A DNA stretch of 64,000 nucleotides from contig BDDD01002660.1 of the NCBI GenBank assembly GCA_001972305.1, forward strand, positions 9,182 to 73,181. Direction: 5' to 3'. The stretch comes from Cephalotus follicularis. Taxonomy: Eukaryota > Streptophyta > Magnoliopsida > Oxalidales > Cephalotaceae. Positions 35,910-46,984 of the stretch are shown piece after piece. The position numbers were made by a program, and so were the translations under genes. The notes below the pieces were generated by a model. The model was given only the letters and a program-made list of their open reading frames with translations. It did no database searches and was not told where the DNA came from. Within the stretch, counting starts at the first letter, position 1; each line of letters starts with the position of its first letter.

Positions 35910-37538
35910 AGATTTGTAACACCCCCGGTTCGGGATCGGGATGTCACTCCCGATTCAGAACTGGAAATGTCACGCTAAACCGAACTAATCGAAACATATC
36001 AGCATATTCTAAACTTATGTCATTAAAAACAATAATAAAATCTCCAATTAAACTGATAAAAGAAAATCTCATATTCAAAACTGAAATTCTGCTCATAATC
36101 AAATTTGTCTCCAAGTTAACACGTGGTGGTCTAAACATAATCTGATAACATAACTAAACCTTAACATAATTTCAAGACGTTGTTCAAAACACCAGTCAAC
36201 AAATGATCGAAAACAACTATTATTCAATTGACATAATCAAAATCCTAAGTGTTTAAATTAACTTCAACTCCAAGTTCCATAATCATAGCATTACTAAAAG
36301 AAACCATATCCTAAAATGTCCTCAAGCCATAGGTGTTCCTCTCATCACACATGCCCATGCTGCCCCAGAATACCTGCCGCATGGAAACAAAAACGCGGCT
36401 GAGCAAACCTCAGTACGGATATAGAAACATAAAACAGTTTACGATACGAAATAAAACGGTACGAAACAAAACAGATTACGAAGCAGATCAGTTTACAAAG
36501 CAGGACATTTTCCGAAATCAATCATAACTGTTACGAAACGAAACCAAACAAGCAGTTGTGGACCAAAACAGATACTAAACAGAACAATGTCCGATACAAA
36601 ACAGTGTTCAAAACTTCAGAAAATAAAACATTTTACAGAACGTAACAATTTACGAAACAGTTTACGAAATAGAACAATACAAATCTTTTACAAAACAGGA
36701 TATTTCATAACTAAACCAATTTATGCAAATCAAAAGATGCTCATGTCAAATCATATATATATAGATTCACAATTCAACATAAAGTGAAAATATATATCAA
36801 ACATATCAGTTTCCAAAACTTTTCTGAATCCATGTTTTATACTGAGAGATGCAATATCGAATTAAATACATACATATATGCAAGGGATCTTGCAGAATCC
36901 ACTTGCCAAACGGAATAACGTGTACGGCACTACACAATCAATTCCAATACTGAATTCTTAACAAAATTTCTAGGGTTAACCCATACGCCTCTATCAAAAG
37001 GGGGATCCAAATCCTATTCACAGGATATCAGAACAAAGAGAGACGCCGTAAACTATATCACACCGCTACGGAAGTGTCATGTCCCCGTGCCAGGCCTACG
37101 ACATGCCTATGGTGCCTCCATAGGTAGGAAACAAATATTCTCAGTATTTCGAAAATAATGATTTTATCAAAAATCATTTCAAAACATATATTCTAACATA
37201 TCCAAAATCATAATCATATCCAAGTTCGAAAATTTACATACTTCCAAAGGTGAAAGTCATGTTCATTTAATCAAAATCAGCATACTTTCAATGGTGAAAG
37301 TCATACCCGTTTAACATACTTTCAATAGTGAAAGTCATGCTCAAATTATAAAATCAGTAATATTTAACTTATTAATAAAACATATTTCATTCAAATAAAT
37401 CCAAATATCCGAAAACGAAGAATTCTATTTCAACACCATTAGAAGATAACAAGAAACATTCGTACATTTATCATAAAAGTGAGACTAAATTGTTTCAATA
37501 AAATCAGATTAAGATAGACAAAGAACGATAGTATCACC

Positions 37539-37731
37539 TGTAACGACCCGGCCCAATCTTGTGAGGTATTGTCCGCTTTGGGTTCAAGAGGTGGCCCCCG
37601 TGTCCCACACGTGGCACTTTGTCCCGCACGGTTTTGTCCTCAAAAGGCGCCTCACAAGTTTGAGAAGGGTTTTCACATATATACCAAGGATCTCCCCGGT
37701 ACACTTCCGATGTGGGATGCGGGTCATGACA
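37539..37731 (+). repeat. 193-bp dispersed plant repeat, unit 1
   Basis: The unit runs from TGTAACGACCCGGCCC to GGGTCATGACA, with internal GTGAGGTATTGTCCGC and CGATGTGGGATGCGGG. Similar units are widespread in eudicot genomes (my recollection). Unit 2 differs at only a few positions. The spacer after unit 1 (CTCCCCCCGTTTAATCCC) and the LTR-like ends suggest a TRIM-like structure. Confidence 0.75.
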
Positions 37732-37869
37732 AACTCCCCCCGTTTAATCCCTGGCGCCCTCGCCAGGTGAGAGGCCAAACAGATCCAAATACCACGACAG
37801 GCTCGTGGTCAGCCCAGAATGACCGCGTATCCGACATAGAAGTTGTATTGGGTCAGCTATGATATCACC

Positions 37870-38062
37870 TGTAACAACCCGGCCCAATCTTGTGAGGTAT
37901 TGTCCGCTTTGGGTTCAAGAGGTGGCCCCCGTGTCCCACACATGGCACTTTGCCCCGCACGGTTTTGTCCTCAAAAGGCGCCTCACAAGTTTGAGAAAGG
38001 TTTTCACATATATACCAAGGATCTCCCCAGTACACTTCCGATGTGGGATGCGGGTCATGACA
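37870..38062 (+). repeat. 193-bp dispersed plant repeat, unit 2
   Basis: This is a direct copy of 37539-37731. Both units are preceded by TATCACC, so the duplication may include bases before the unit. Confidence 0.75.
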
Positions 38063-38067
38063 AGATT

Positions 38068-39056
38068 ATATAAAAATGGGAAAGTAGCCATTGATTTCAT
38101 GTAATGAGTACTGACAGATTAGGGACTTAGATTTGGTGTAACAAGTCAAGCTATTAATGGGGTGCTTTGCACACCAACATGTTTATTGTAGATTTGTAGT
38201 AGACTTAGCACACAAAGGCTTTGCATAAAAGTTTATACAAATATACTAACTAGTTTATCTGTGTTTTTTTTATACTAACTTCATATGTGCTTCTTTATAC
38301 TTTTTGAGGATGTCTCATCATTCTGTCACTTAACTATGAACTTCTCTAGCTTTTCTTCAAGGTGCTCTAATAATTATTATGCTGTCATATTTGAATCTAG
38401 TCTTTTTTTAAATTTCTGATATTCTGTGTTTGTGGAAATTAGTCAGGCAACAAAGATGTGTACTTTTCATCAATTAATTTTAGTTGGTTAGTTAATCCTT
38501 GCTTCATTTTTTTTTATAATTTTACAATTTAACAATGACAAATAAACTCTATATATATTATCAAGTCCTTTATGCTGTAATGGATGCGACAATAATGTTA
38601 GCTATTGTTTTTCACTCATGAAAATTGATCACATATTCTTTATCCTTCCCTGCCTCTCCAACCTTTGGTAATTAGAAGCTTTTGTGACTCATTTGACTAC
38701 CTACCAAGTCTTTCAGTCTAGCTGAAACTATCATACTCAATTTTTATTGTTGCAATGCTTTAAAGTTGTAATTAATTTTCTGCACAATGGAAGAGTCTTC
38801 ATCAGTAGAAGAATATAACATTTGCATTAGCATTTAGCAGGGAGCAAAGAATTAATTTTAGATGCAGAATTATGAGTGGACTAAGAGGTCATGTCGGATT
38901 TTTGTTGTAGCATGCTAAGAGTTGAGTTGTCTTTTGAATTGTGTTTTCCTTACATGTAGTTTAGTCCATTTTTAGCAGAGGTCATGCCAGATTTTTGTTA
39001 TAGCATGAAATTTTGAATGTTTAAAGATAATTTATTTTTCTTTGGATGATAGGAGC
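38068..39056 (+). other. CACTA-2 intron-like DNA
   Basis: This is AT/T-rich DNA with no domain, ending at an acceptor-like TTTGGATGATAG before the TNP1-like exon. The repeated phrase GTCRTGYCRGATTTTTGTT occurs twice (38887 and 38983), indicating a small internal duplication. Confidence 0.5.
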
Positions 39057-39595
39057 AACTGACAACTAAATTAAATGCGCTAACACCGAAAAGCAGTCAG
39101 GATCCAACACTGTTAGACCTAGTCTTTGTTGATGTCGTGGGTGGTGATGGACATGGTCGTGTGCGAACAATGGGCATAGTTGTTGTCCCACCTAGTAGTA
39201 AATCAAGAACATCATCTTCCCAAGCTTCTCAATCTAATCTTGAAGCAAGTATTCGTGCAAAGTATGACGAAAGAATCATTGATCTTGAAAGAAAGTTGCA
39301 ACAACAAATAAGTGACCAACAACGACAGATTGCAGAACTTATGATAGCTATGCATAATCAAAATGTAGTGTCTCCAAGAACTAATATTCATTCAACAATT
39401 CCTACTATTGATTTTAGTGTCGGCGAAACTCGGGATCCGACCTTATTACCAAACTCTCATCAGGTAATTATCTATATATGAAAATATGCATCTCATTTCC
39501 ATAGAAAATATATATATTAAGGATACATATTTGAACTTATATTTTATTTTATACATTCATAACTTTTGCAGGATGATGATACACCTACAACATAG
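39057..39595 (+). pseudogene. TNP1-like C-terminal exons in CACTA-2
   Basis: The exon at 39057-39461 encodes a typical Ptta/En-Spm protein end: FVDVVGGDGHGRVRTMGIVV, a Ser-rich linker, and a long coiled coil (IIDLERKLQQQISDQQRQIA). A donor (GTAATT at 39462), an acceptor (TTGCAG before 39572) and a short last exon ending DDDTPTT, stop, complete it. The N-terminal exons are missing or displaced by the 35915-38062 insertion. Confidence 0.7.
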
Positions 39596-39720
39596 AAGCA
39601 GAGATGAAATCCCGTACGTGGATATTTTTAGTTTTTGTTTTAGGAAGTTATTATATTGACTACATTATATGTAGACGATAAATTAAGCAAAATAGTTTGT
39701 TTACATTTTTCATTTTCCAG

Positions 39721-39865
39721 GGTCCTTAGAGCACTTACCAGAAAGCTTAAATTGCATGAAGATATATCCCTCTATTCAATAGCAAAGAAATGCCCCCCAA
39801 ACTTCACTGGGGCCGACATGCATGCCCTCGGTGCTGATGCTTGGTTTCATGTTGCAAAACGCAAG
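39721..39865 (+). pseudogene. PEX6: Captured PEX6 exon (AAA-ATPase domain end)
   Basis: After the acceptor TTTTCCAG the frame reads VLRALTRKLKLHEDISLYSI, then AKKCPPNFTGADMHALGADA and WFHVAKRK, ending at a perfect donor (AAG/GTGAGT). This matches the small-domain end of the second AAA module of plant PEX6, the peroxisomal export ATPase that recycles PEX5. The usual CADAW has become GADAW. Only this exon and the last one (41138-41221) are present, inside a CACTA element, so it is a transduplicated fragment and not a working gene. Confidence 0.82.
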
Positions 39866-40271
39866 GTGAGTACAACATGGTTTAGCTGTGGTTTTGTTTG
39901 ATGTAGTTACAAATGTTAAAAGGTTTTAACTTCTGAGCTTTTGTGGAATAAAAGGGTTAATTTGTGTGGTGGTTGTGTTGGTTCAGTCCCAAGTTGCTTA
40001 AAAACTTATTATTACAAGCTATATCTGTGTACAAAGCCAATGCTCTGGAATTAAGGAAATGAATGCTATAGTAATGTGAACATAACTTTAATGGGTCAAT
40101 GTGTCTGCTCTTCGTAATGTCTTCTCTTTGAGGTGTCAATTTGGGGATCTGTGAGACGTACATCTTTTTCCTTGTCATGCCATAATGACCAGAAAAGCGT
40201 TGCAGTTTCAACTGCTTTATAATGGTGTACAATAAAATGTAACAAATTAGTGGTTCATGTCTTGTTTGCAG

Positions 40272-40334
40272 GTTGTTGCATTTGCTACCTTCTTTAATCA
40301 TCAATCAGCAGTTGCAACACTTCATGCACTAAAT
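40272..40334 (+). pseudogene. Captured exon of an RRM protein (scw1/RBPMS-like)
   Basis: A 63-bp block between acceptor TTGTTTGCAG and donor GTGAGA encodes 21 residues, VVAFATFF then NHQSAVATLHALN. This has the RNP1-like beta-3 and helix-2 pattern of plant RRM proteins related to yeast scw1 (AFATF..H.SA.AALHALNGV). It lies between the two PEX6 exons but does not belong to PEX6, so at least two source genes are involved. The family call is from memory. Confidence 0.55.
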
Positions 40335-41137
40335 GTGAGAGTTTATTTATTTCTTTATTACTTTGATCTATTGTTTGTGGCTATGTCATATCAGAATGCA
40401 AAAAATCTAATCTATAAAATTTGATTAATTGGATATCATGAGGTTATTAAGGGCCTGTCAATACAAGAGGATACCTAGCGACAAAGATTCGCTCATTATG
40501 GTGGTAGTCAATTCTATTGTGGAATTTCAGTAAATTCATTAGGAATCACACTATCACCTTGTGTTGTTGTCAATTATGGCAGTAAAAATTGAAAATTGTG
40601 ATTTGAAAGAGAACTTTTAGAATTTTTCTGGTAGGAGTCCTTTTAAGAATTGATATAGTTACGGCCTTTGGGATGGCAACAATAATTAAGAAAGCTACCG
40701 TAGTTAAGTAACTGAAAGTCATGAATACATTTTATTTGATTGGCATATGCTGACACCACTGTGGCACCAGTGTAACCTTGAACAATCACAACCATCTGCA
40801 TAAAATTTATGGAAGGATGTTGACACCATAAAACGCATTTAGTTACCATAATTGCTAATCCCCTCCTACATTATTGCTCCATATGCATCTTGCTATGTAG
40901 GAGAATTTGTTAGTTAAGACATTAGAGAATAAATCACATGGACAAGATGCACTCTTTTGCAAATTATTGCTTTTCATGACCCATGTTTGATGAATCAATG
41001 GTCGGACCAACCTCTAAACTTGGCAGAAAATATTTCATGTAAACTATTGATGCCTATTAGTTTATCCTTCACAATAAAGGATGATAAATGTGCTTGAATG
41101 CTATTTCATGACTTTTCAGGTCTTTTTTTTCTTCCAG

Positions 41138-41221
41138 GTCTTACCAAAACTATCACCTTCTATTTCTATGGTTGAGCTAAAGAAATATGAGATGCTTCGG
41201 GACCAGTTTGAGGGAGCTTGA
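41138..41221 (+). pseudogene. PEX6: Captured PEX6 terminal exon
   Basis: After the acceptor TTCTTCCAG the frame gives LPKLSPSISMVELKKYEMLR, then DQFEGA and a stop. This is the conserved C-terminus of plant PEX6 (LSPSLSMAELKKYE.LRDQFEG). The exon that normally carries the acidic linker before it is missing. The order relative to 39721-39865 is the same as in the parent gene. Confidence 0.85.
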
Positions 41222-41574
41222 AATTGAATTTATGGTCAAGTGTTGTAAATTCTGCATTCTATAAATGCTGGCCTGCAAGGACACTGCAATACTTTCCCTT
41301 CCTAATTCAAGAAACATACACTATGATACAAGGAATTGCGTATAAAGCTTGAGTTACGTGAACAGTATTCCTTTTCCTTTTCTGATGTGCTTGTTTGAAA
41401 TCTCGTACATGGATATATTTAGTTTTTGTTTTAGGAAGTTGTTATTATATTGACTACATTATATTAACTACCTTTTATGCCCATGGTGTTTATTTACATT
41501 TAAGCAAAATAGTTTGTTAGCTATAATATTGTACAATAATATATATATATATATAAATTATATTTAATTCGAGA

Positions 41575-41655
41575 TGTAACGCTTGTAGCTCTGTCGATGC
41601 AATGTCTGCTTCCCAATAATAATGTCGTGGGTTCGACCTCTATTTTGCACAAAAA
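41575..41655 (+). repeat. Degenerate tRNA-like (SINE) remnant
   Basis: TTGTAGCTCTGTCGATGC (A-box-like) is followed about 40 bp later by GTGGGTTCGACCTC (B-box GGTTCGANYC) and then an A-rich run. It fits a short SINE head inside CACTA-2. No TSD was defined. Confidence 0.45.
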
Positions 41656-41714
41656 AAATCAGATTATAAAAGATTTAAATGAATTTTATATTATTTTTAT
41701 TATTTAAAAGAAAA

Positions 41715-41965
41715 CCTTCAAAAACGGAAGCACAATCGTTTCAAAAAATTCAGTTTATCAATACCTTTTTAAAACGGTTATTCGCTGTTTCAAAAGATAA
41801 GCTTTTGAAACGGTTTTTTCGACGTTTCAAAAAGCTTTTGTCATGCCAGTTTTTTGAAATTCCATCTTCCCGTTTCAAGACCGTTTAAAAAGTCCTTTTG
41901 AAACGGAAAAACAACTATTTTGAAACGGTAGCCATCCGTTTCAAAATGGCTGTTTTCTTGTAGTG
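41715..41965 (+). repeat. CACTA-2 3' subterminal repeats and TIR
   Basis: At least seven GAAACGGT / CCGTTTCAAAA units in both orientations end in the TIR GCTGTTTTCTTGTAGTG. Confidence 0.88.
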
Positions 41966-42312
41966 ATATCTGCTCTCAGGTCTACTTTGCAAGCTTTAAG
42001 TCTGCTTTGCAATAATAAATGCATATTTGCCCTCTGATCTGCTCTGCAGGTTTTGGTCTGCATTAAGGCACTGACATAGCCCCCTTTAACCACCGGCCCC
42101 TTTGTCTTAAAGCGTTGACAGTATTGAGTAAAGCGTCGTCGCTTTACAAGTATCAACTCTGCTCTCCAACCAGTATCTCATGTCTACTTTGCAGCCAACA
42201 TCTCAAGTGTTCTCTGCAATACATATTTCAGGTCTGCTCTGCACTTGCCATCGAGGTCTGCCTTGCCTCTAAGGTCTAAATTGAGATCTGCCTTCTCTAA
42301 CACCGTGGTCTG
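41966..42312 (-). repeat. Inverted SIRE-type LTR, segment b
   Basis: This is the reverse complement of about 45645-46015 (GGTCTGCTCTGCACTTGC, AAAGCGTTGACAG, ACCACGGTGG equivalents). It begins with the ATA duplication of CACTA-2 and ends with GTCTG, the left duplication of family E copy 2. Confidence 0.85.
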
Positions 42313-42640
42313 TGTGACATCCGTGTCCTAGTAGTCTGTGTCTGTGAGTCTACGTGGCATTCTGTTTGTTTGTCTCGTGGTTAGTGTTTTTCTGGCATTT
42401 GTGACATATGCATCACGACATTAATAATATTTTTTTTACCAGTGTGATTTCATTATGAATGGTTTTTCTGCATAACAAATAAGTTTTCTTTGCTATAAAA
42501 TTAAATGATGTTTTACTGAAATTGTTACTGAATTCAGAAAATAAGCCAAGTGGTATGTCCTAAACATCCAATTTCTGTTCGTATCGGTTAAAGTCAGGAC
42601 ATAAACCCAGTCCGTTATGGTTGGGTATATATATATTGAG

Positions 42641-42695
<55 letters not shown>

Positions 42696-44291
42696 CCCGT
42701 TTTCTCTCTCCTTCTCTCCCGTTCTCTCTCTCTCTCGCTTCTACCTCTGCCTCAAGTGTCACTGTCGATATGATGCCGGCGAGACCGTCGTGACCTCCTG
42801 AGCCCGCTGATGCCACCCCTGTACTGGCAACCGCCCCATGCACGTGCGACGAGCTCTTCTCTCTCCTCGCCTGTGTTTTGCGTCAAACCTCTGTCTCCTG
42901 CGACAATCACGTCAAGGCGAGCCCAGATCCGGTATCCTCGCATCAAAGCGAGTCGAACCCGACTAGCACCGATCCATGGAGACGTCGGCAGCGCAGATCG
43001 ACGGAGAAGTCAGCCGTGATCAAACGTGCCCGTTCCGGCCAGATGTAACAGCGTCGTGACAAACACGCCTCAGATCCATGATCCCCGACCTCCGACGCAC
43101 AAGATGTGACCTTCCCCACTGTTGACCGGCAACTGCGCATGGCTGACATGCCCTCGCAGTTGGCGGGGCGTGAGCCCACAGGTCAACAGCCTCCGGCAGC
43201 GCGTTGCAGACGCGTCCAGCTTTCCTACTCCGTTTTCCGGGTAGGTGTGATCCGTTCTGGTTCTGCTCCAAGATTCTCAATCCGTGCTCCGTTCCGTCTT
43301 CTTTCGGTAAACTCTGAACTCTGTTCCGTTAATTCTGCTCTTCGTTGAATTCTGTATTTCTGTATCTATTTCTGCGATATTAAGAACTTGAATTGTTTAT
43401 ATTATTCAAAATTGGATAACCTAGATGACCACTTGGACTTACTTTAATGATTTCAAAAGAGTGTTTAATTAAAGTTTTAAACGATGTTTATAATAATCAG
43501 ACTTCTACTACTGTTGACCCTATAGGTCGGTTATAGTTTTCTGACATCTGCATGCATTTCATCGCATAAAGCATCTCACGTCTTAGTACGTGTTTGAGTT
43601 CTGTTTAATTGTCGAGTCTGGTCTGATATGTATATATATTTGTCTGTCTATCTGTTGGCATAGGATCCTACCTTTGAGGTCGGCTATGGAGGCGACTAGT
43701 CGTGGGACTTGCTCGTCTGTTCTGTGAGTGAAACGCCTTTCTTTAACCCTTTTTATTTTGAATTTCATCTAAATGATTTAAATGTTTTAAGCATGTTCAC
43801 TTATTTATTTCCATATCTGAATGAATTTGGATTTACTTCTATTCTAAAACATGTTTAAGTTTTAAGGTCTAATACATTCTTCAAATGTTTTTCAAATGCT
43901 CGCATGATTATAGTCATACTATGACGCTATCTTCAGCTATATCTATACATGATAAGGAAAATGATTTCTTTATCTATTTGAAATTTGTTTTCAATATGTT
44001 TTTATGGCATTGATGATTTTCCTAATCTGTTTAAATCTGTTTTAGACATTGGAAATTTTATGTATCTGCTGAATCTGTTTAAATATGTTTCGATGCATGG
44101 TGATCTCCGTATTGTATTAGATACCATTCTGTTGCCCATGAGAGGCACTGTTTGCACATGTATGACATTCTGCTGATGCTTTGACACGACGGTGTCATTA
44201 CCACTATATCTGCTGGACGTTCGGCCCAACGAGGCCCATGCGTCAATCTTACCTAGTAGACCCATTGCATCTTTATATATTTATTCTATTT

Positions 44292-44339
<48 letters not shown>

Positions 44340-45136
44340 GCTGATTTCTGGAAATATCTGTTTTATAAATCAGTTTTGAATTTATATTATGTTTAAGTTG
44401 TTTTAATCTATTTTATAAATCATATTCTGAATTTTGATTCTGTTTTTGAAATTCTATTTCAGTTGTTTTATACTTTTGTTATATTTTTTATGAAAATATA
44501 TTTTTATGCGAGCAAAACTCTGCTAAGTCTTTTGTTCCATCTCACTAGTCATGTAGACTAACCCCCTCCTCTGTTTTTGTTTTTAGTTCAGACAGATTAA
44601 TCTGCTTGTGCTTTGTTAGCCATTCAGTCTGTCTGTTGAGGTGAGACCACAAGGGCATGCCTACCAGAGTTTCCACACATGCATAGCATCGCTACAACAA
44701 TATTTTAAATTATGCATTATTCATGTTTTATATAAAGGTTTTGGTTTCATTTAGAAGGGCTGAGCCCTATTTTTTATTTATGTTTTGATAATATGGTTGA
44801 GACAGAGTCCAACCCATACTTGTTTTATGTTTTAAATTATGGTCTGCTGAGAACTGAACCCATTTATAAATAGCTGATTTCCTCCTTCGAGAGTGTGGAT
44901 TTTATAAACTTTGTTTTTCTTTACAGGGGGCATAGTTCGATAAACGGATACTACATGCCCGATTTTCGTAAAAATTTAAGAGTTATAATTATTTTCAACT
45001 TTTCAAAGAAATTCTTCTGTTTAAAAATATATTTTTGAAACTCTGTTCTGCTGAACCTATGAGGTGAGTCTCTAATAGGAGGTTTGGCCTCGTAGTGGGC
45101 GCGATGAATCCCAACGGGCTGGGTTCGGGCGTGTTA
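42313..45136 (+). mobile_element. Family E copy 2 (non-coding, TSD GTCTG)
   Basis: A 2824-bp insertion begins TGTGACATCC and ends GGGCGTGTTA, flanked by exact GTCTG (42308-42312, 45137-45141). Its end is homologous, in reverse, to the start of family E copy 1 (31156). TC microsatellites lie at 42645-42693 and 44297-44332, and a GC-rich part at 42740-43330 has open frames without a recognisable domain. No transposition protein is encoded, so movement would depend on another element. Confidence 0.75.
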
Positions 45137-45307
45137 GTCTGCCTTTGCCTCTGAGCTTTTCCATCAGTCTCTGAGTTCTGCACCTTAATAGATAAAAATA
45201 ATTTCCTTTGCCCGAATTTCAACTTTGTCAACTTGCACATAAACTGAAACTCATTAGACGCAAATATGTTATCATCAAAATTTATGACTGAGATAAAAAT
45301 GGCAACA
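45137..45307 (-). repeat. Inverted SIRE-type LTR, segment c (5' end)
   Basis: This is the reverse complement of 45466-45630. On the minus strand the LTR starts TGTTGCCATTTTTATCTCAG at 45307. Confidence 0.85.
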
Positions 45308-45465
45308 ATTGATGATTTGAGGTTTTCTAATCAAACTTTTTGATGCTATACAATATATGCTATTTGTTTTTTGAAATATTTGCTAAGGGGGAGGGTAGTA
45401 TATGTTTGTTTGTCAACTTATGCTTACTTATGGTAAATTTTTATCATCATAAAAAATGGGGAGAT
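45308..45465 (+). repeat. 158-bp spacer with polypurine tracts between head-to-head LTRs
   Basis: It contains AAGGGGGAGGG (45385) and AAAAAATGGGGAGAT ending at 45465, directly before the right LTR. This is SIRE 3' internal DNA in plus orientation. The junction with the left LTR (45307/45308) has no polypurine tract on the LTR side, so the left LTR was joined to an internal site. Confidence 0.7.
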
Positions 45466-46972
45466 TGTTGATATTTTTATCTCAGTCATAAATTTTGATG
45501 ATAACATATCTGCGTCTAATGAGTTTCAGTTTATGTGTAAGTTAACAAAGTTGAAATTCAGGCAAAGGAAATTATTTTTATCTACTAAGGTGCAGAGCTC
45601 AGAGACTGATGGAAGAGCTTAGAGGCAAAGGCGGACCACGGTGGCAGAGAAGGCAGATCTCAATTCAGACCTCAAAGGCAAGGTAGACCTCGGTTGCAAG
45701 TGCAGAGCATACCTGAAATATGTATTGCAGAGAATACTTGAGATGTTGGCTGCAGAGTAGACATGAGATACTGGCTACTGAGCAGACTTGATACTTGCAA
45801 AGCGATGACGCTTTACTCAATAGTGTCAGTGCTTTAAGACAAAGGCGCCAGCGGTTAAAGGGGGCTATGTCAGCGCCTTAATGCATACCAAAACCTACAG
45901 AGCATATCAGAGAAACCTACAGAGCATATCAGAGGGCAGATATGCATTTTTTATTGGAAAGTAGACTTGAAGTTTGCTAAGTAGACCTGAGAGCAGATAT
46001 GCGTTAATAGTTGCAGAGAAGGCTTATTGCAAAGAAGGCTTAATGCAAAGAAGACTTGTGTTTATTATTGCAGAGCAGACTTGATACTTGCAGAGATCAG
46101 AGGGAGAGTATGCGTTTGTTACAGAGCAGATCAAAGCAGAGCTTAAGGCATAAGCCGTAAAAAAGAAAACTCAAAGCGCCAGCAGTTAATGTGCAAAGCC
46201 GCGACGCTTTATTTAAAGCGGCAACGCTTTACTAAGCGCCAAGAAGAAATTGCTAAACCGTCGAATGTTTAGACGGGAAGTCTGAAATTAAGGCATAACA
46301 GTAATATCTAAGCGACGATGCTTTGATAGAATCCGTCGACGCTTCGATCTAAGGATTGCCATATGTCATATCTCTTTAATGCTGATTTAAAGCCAATCTT
46401 TTCCAAATTTATTCCAACGGCTCTGTGACGTCTCCAATGGATATATGCTGCAGAAACTCTATAAATAGGAGGCTTGGATCAAAAGCAAAGAAGAACGAAA
46501 TAAAAGCCAATACAACAATTAAAATCACTACAATACTTGGTCATCAAATTTCATTCAAGAGCTTCATATTCTTCATCAAGTGTTATTGTGATATTCTGAG
46601 TTGTTGTAAACGGAGCTTATTCATTTCATATCCAACCTTATAGAGGTTCTATGATATCACTAAACACCTTTGTATTACTTTGATTGTAAAGGGGAGTGAA
46701 TTCTTAGAAAGTGTTCGATTGTAAAGGGGAGTGAACCCGAAAGTGTATGTGATTGAGGTCAATCACATAAATTGTAAATGTGCACTGAATAGCTTCTGCA
46801 AAGATATTCAGGGTTGGTATTCAAGTTTGAATACTAGTGGAAACTCAAGGAGTGCCTTGAGAAAAGTGGACGCAGGCAAGAGTTTGGCCGAACCACTTTA
46901 AACCGTGTTTGCAAACTCTCTATCCCTTACTCTTTTATTTACTGCATATTGTATTGTCTGTGCTTTATTAAA
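45466..46972 (+). repeat. SIRE-type LTR, plus orientation (right arm), truncated
   Basis: It starts TGTTGATATTTTTATC. It has clustered AAGCG..GACGCTTT motifs (45795-46345), TATA-like CTATAAATAGG (46459), and the GGGGAGTGAA / AAGAGTTTGGCCGAACCAC blocks shared with 20706-21842. It stops at GCTTTATTAA, short of the usual CACCCCCC...CA terminus, and gives way to copia-3 gag. Confidence 0.85.
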
Positions 46973-46984
46973 TCTCTTGGGTTG

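Larger units (their letters stand above)
35915..38062 (+). mobile_element. Composite non-coding element (repeat A + two 193-bp direct repeats) in CACTA-2
   Basis: It starts TGTAACACCCCCGG and ends GCGGGTCATGACA, flanked by the exact duplication AGATT (35910-35914, 38063-38067). The first ~1.6 kb is homologous to 61542-63410. The last part has two direct copies of a 193-bp unit (37539-37731, 37870-38062) separated by 138 bp. No coding domain was found. The 5-bp duplication and TG...CA ends favour an LTR-type origin. Confidence 0.7.
34992..41965 (+). mobile_element. CACTA-2 with captured host gene fragments (Pack-CACTA)
   Basis: Terminal inverted repeats are CACTACAAGAAAAATGGC (34992) and GCTGTTTTCTTGTAGTG (ending 41965). 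They are flanked by the 3-bp duplication ATA (34989-34991, 41966-41968), the length usual for CACTA. Subterminal GAAACGGT-type repeats lie at both ends. Inside are a TNP1-like gene remnant (39057-39595), exon fragments of PEX6 and an RRM protein (39721-41221), and a 2.1-kb insertion (35915-38062). No TNP2 transposase is present, so the element depends on another source for movement. Confidence 0.92.

Noticed and set aside
42810..43348. Overlapping open frames in the GC-rich part of family E copy 2
   Set aside because: Frames are open on both strands because of GC content; no recognisable domain, and the family E relative does not conserve a frame that I can see.
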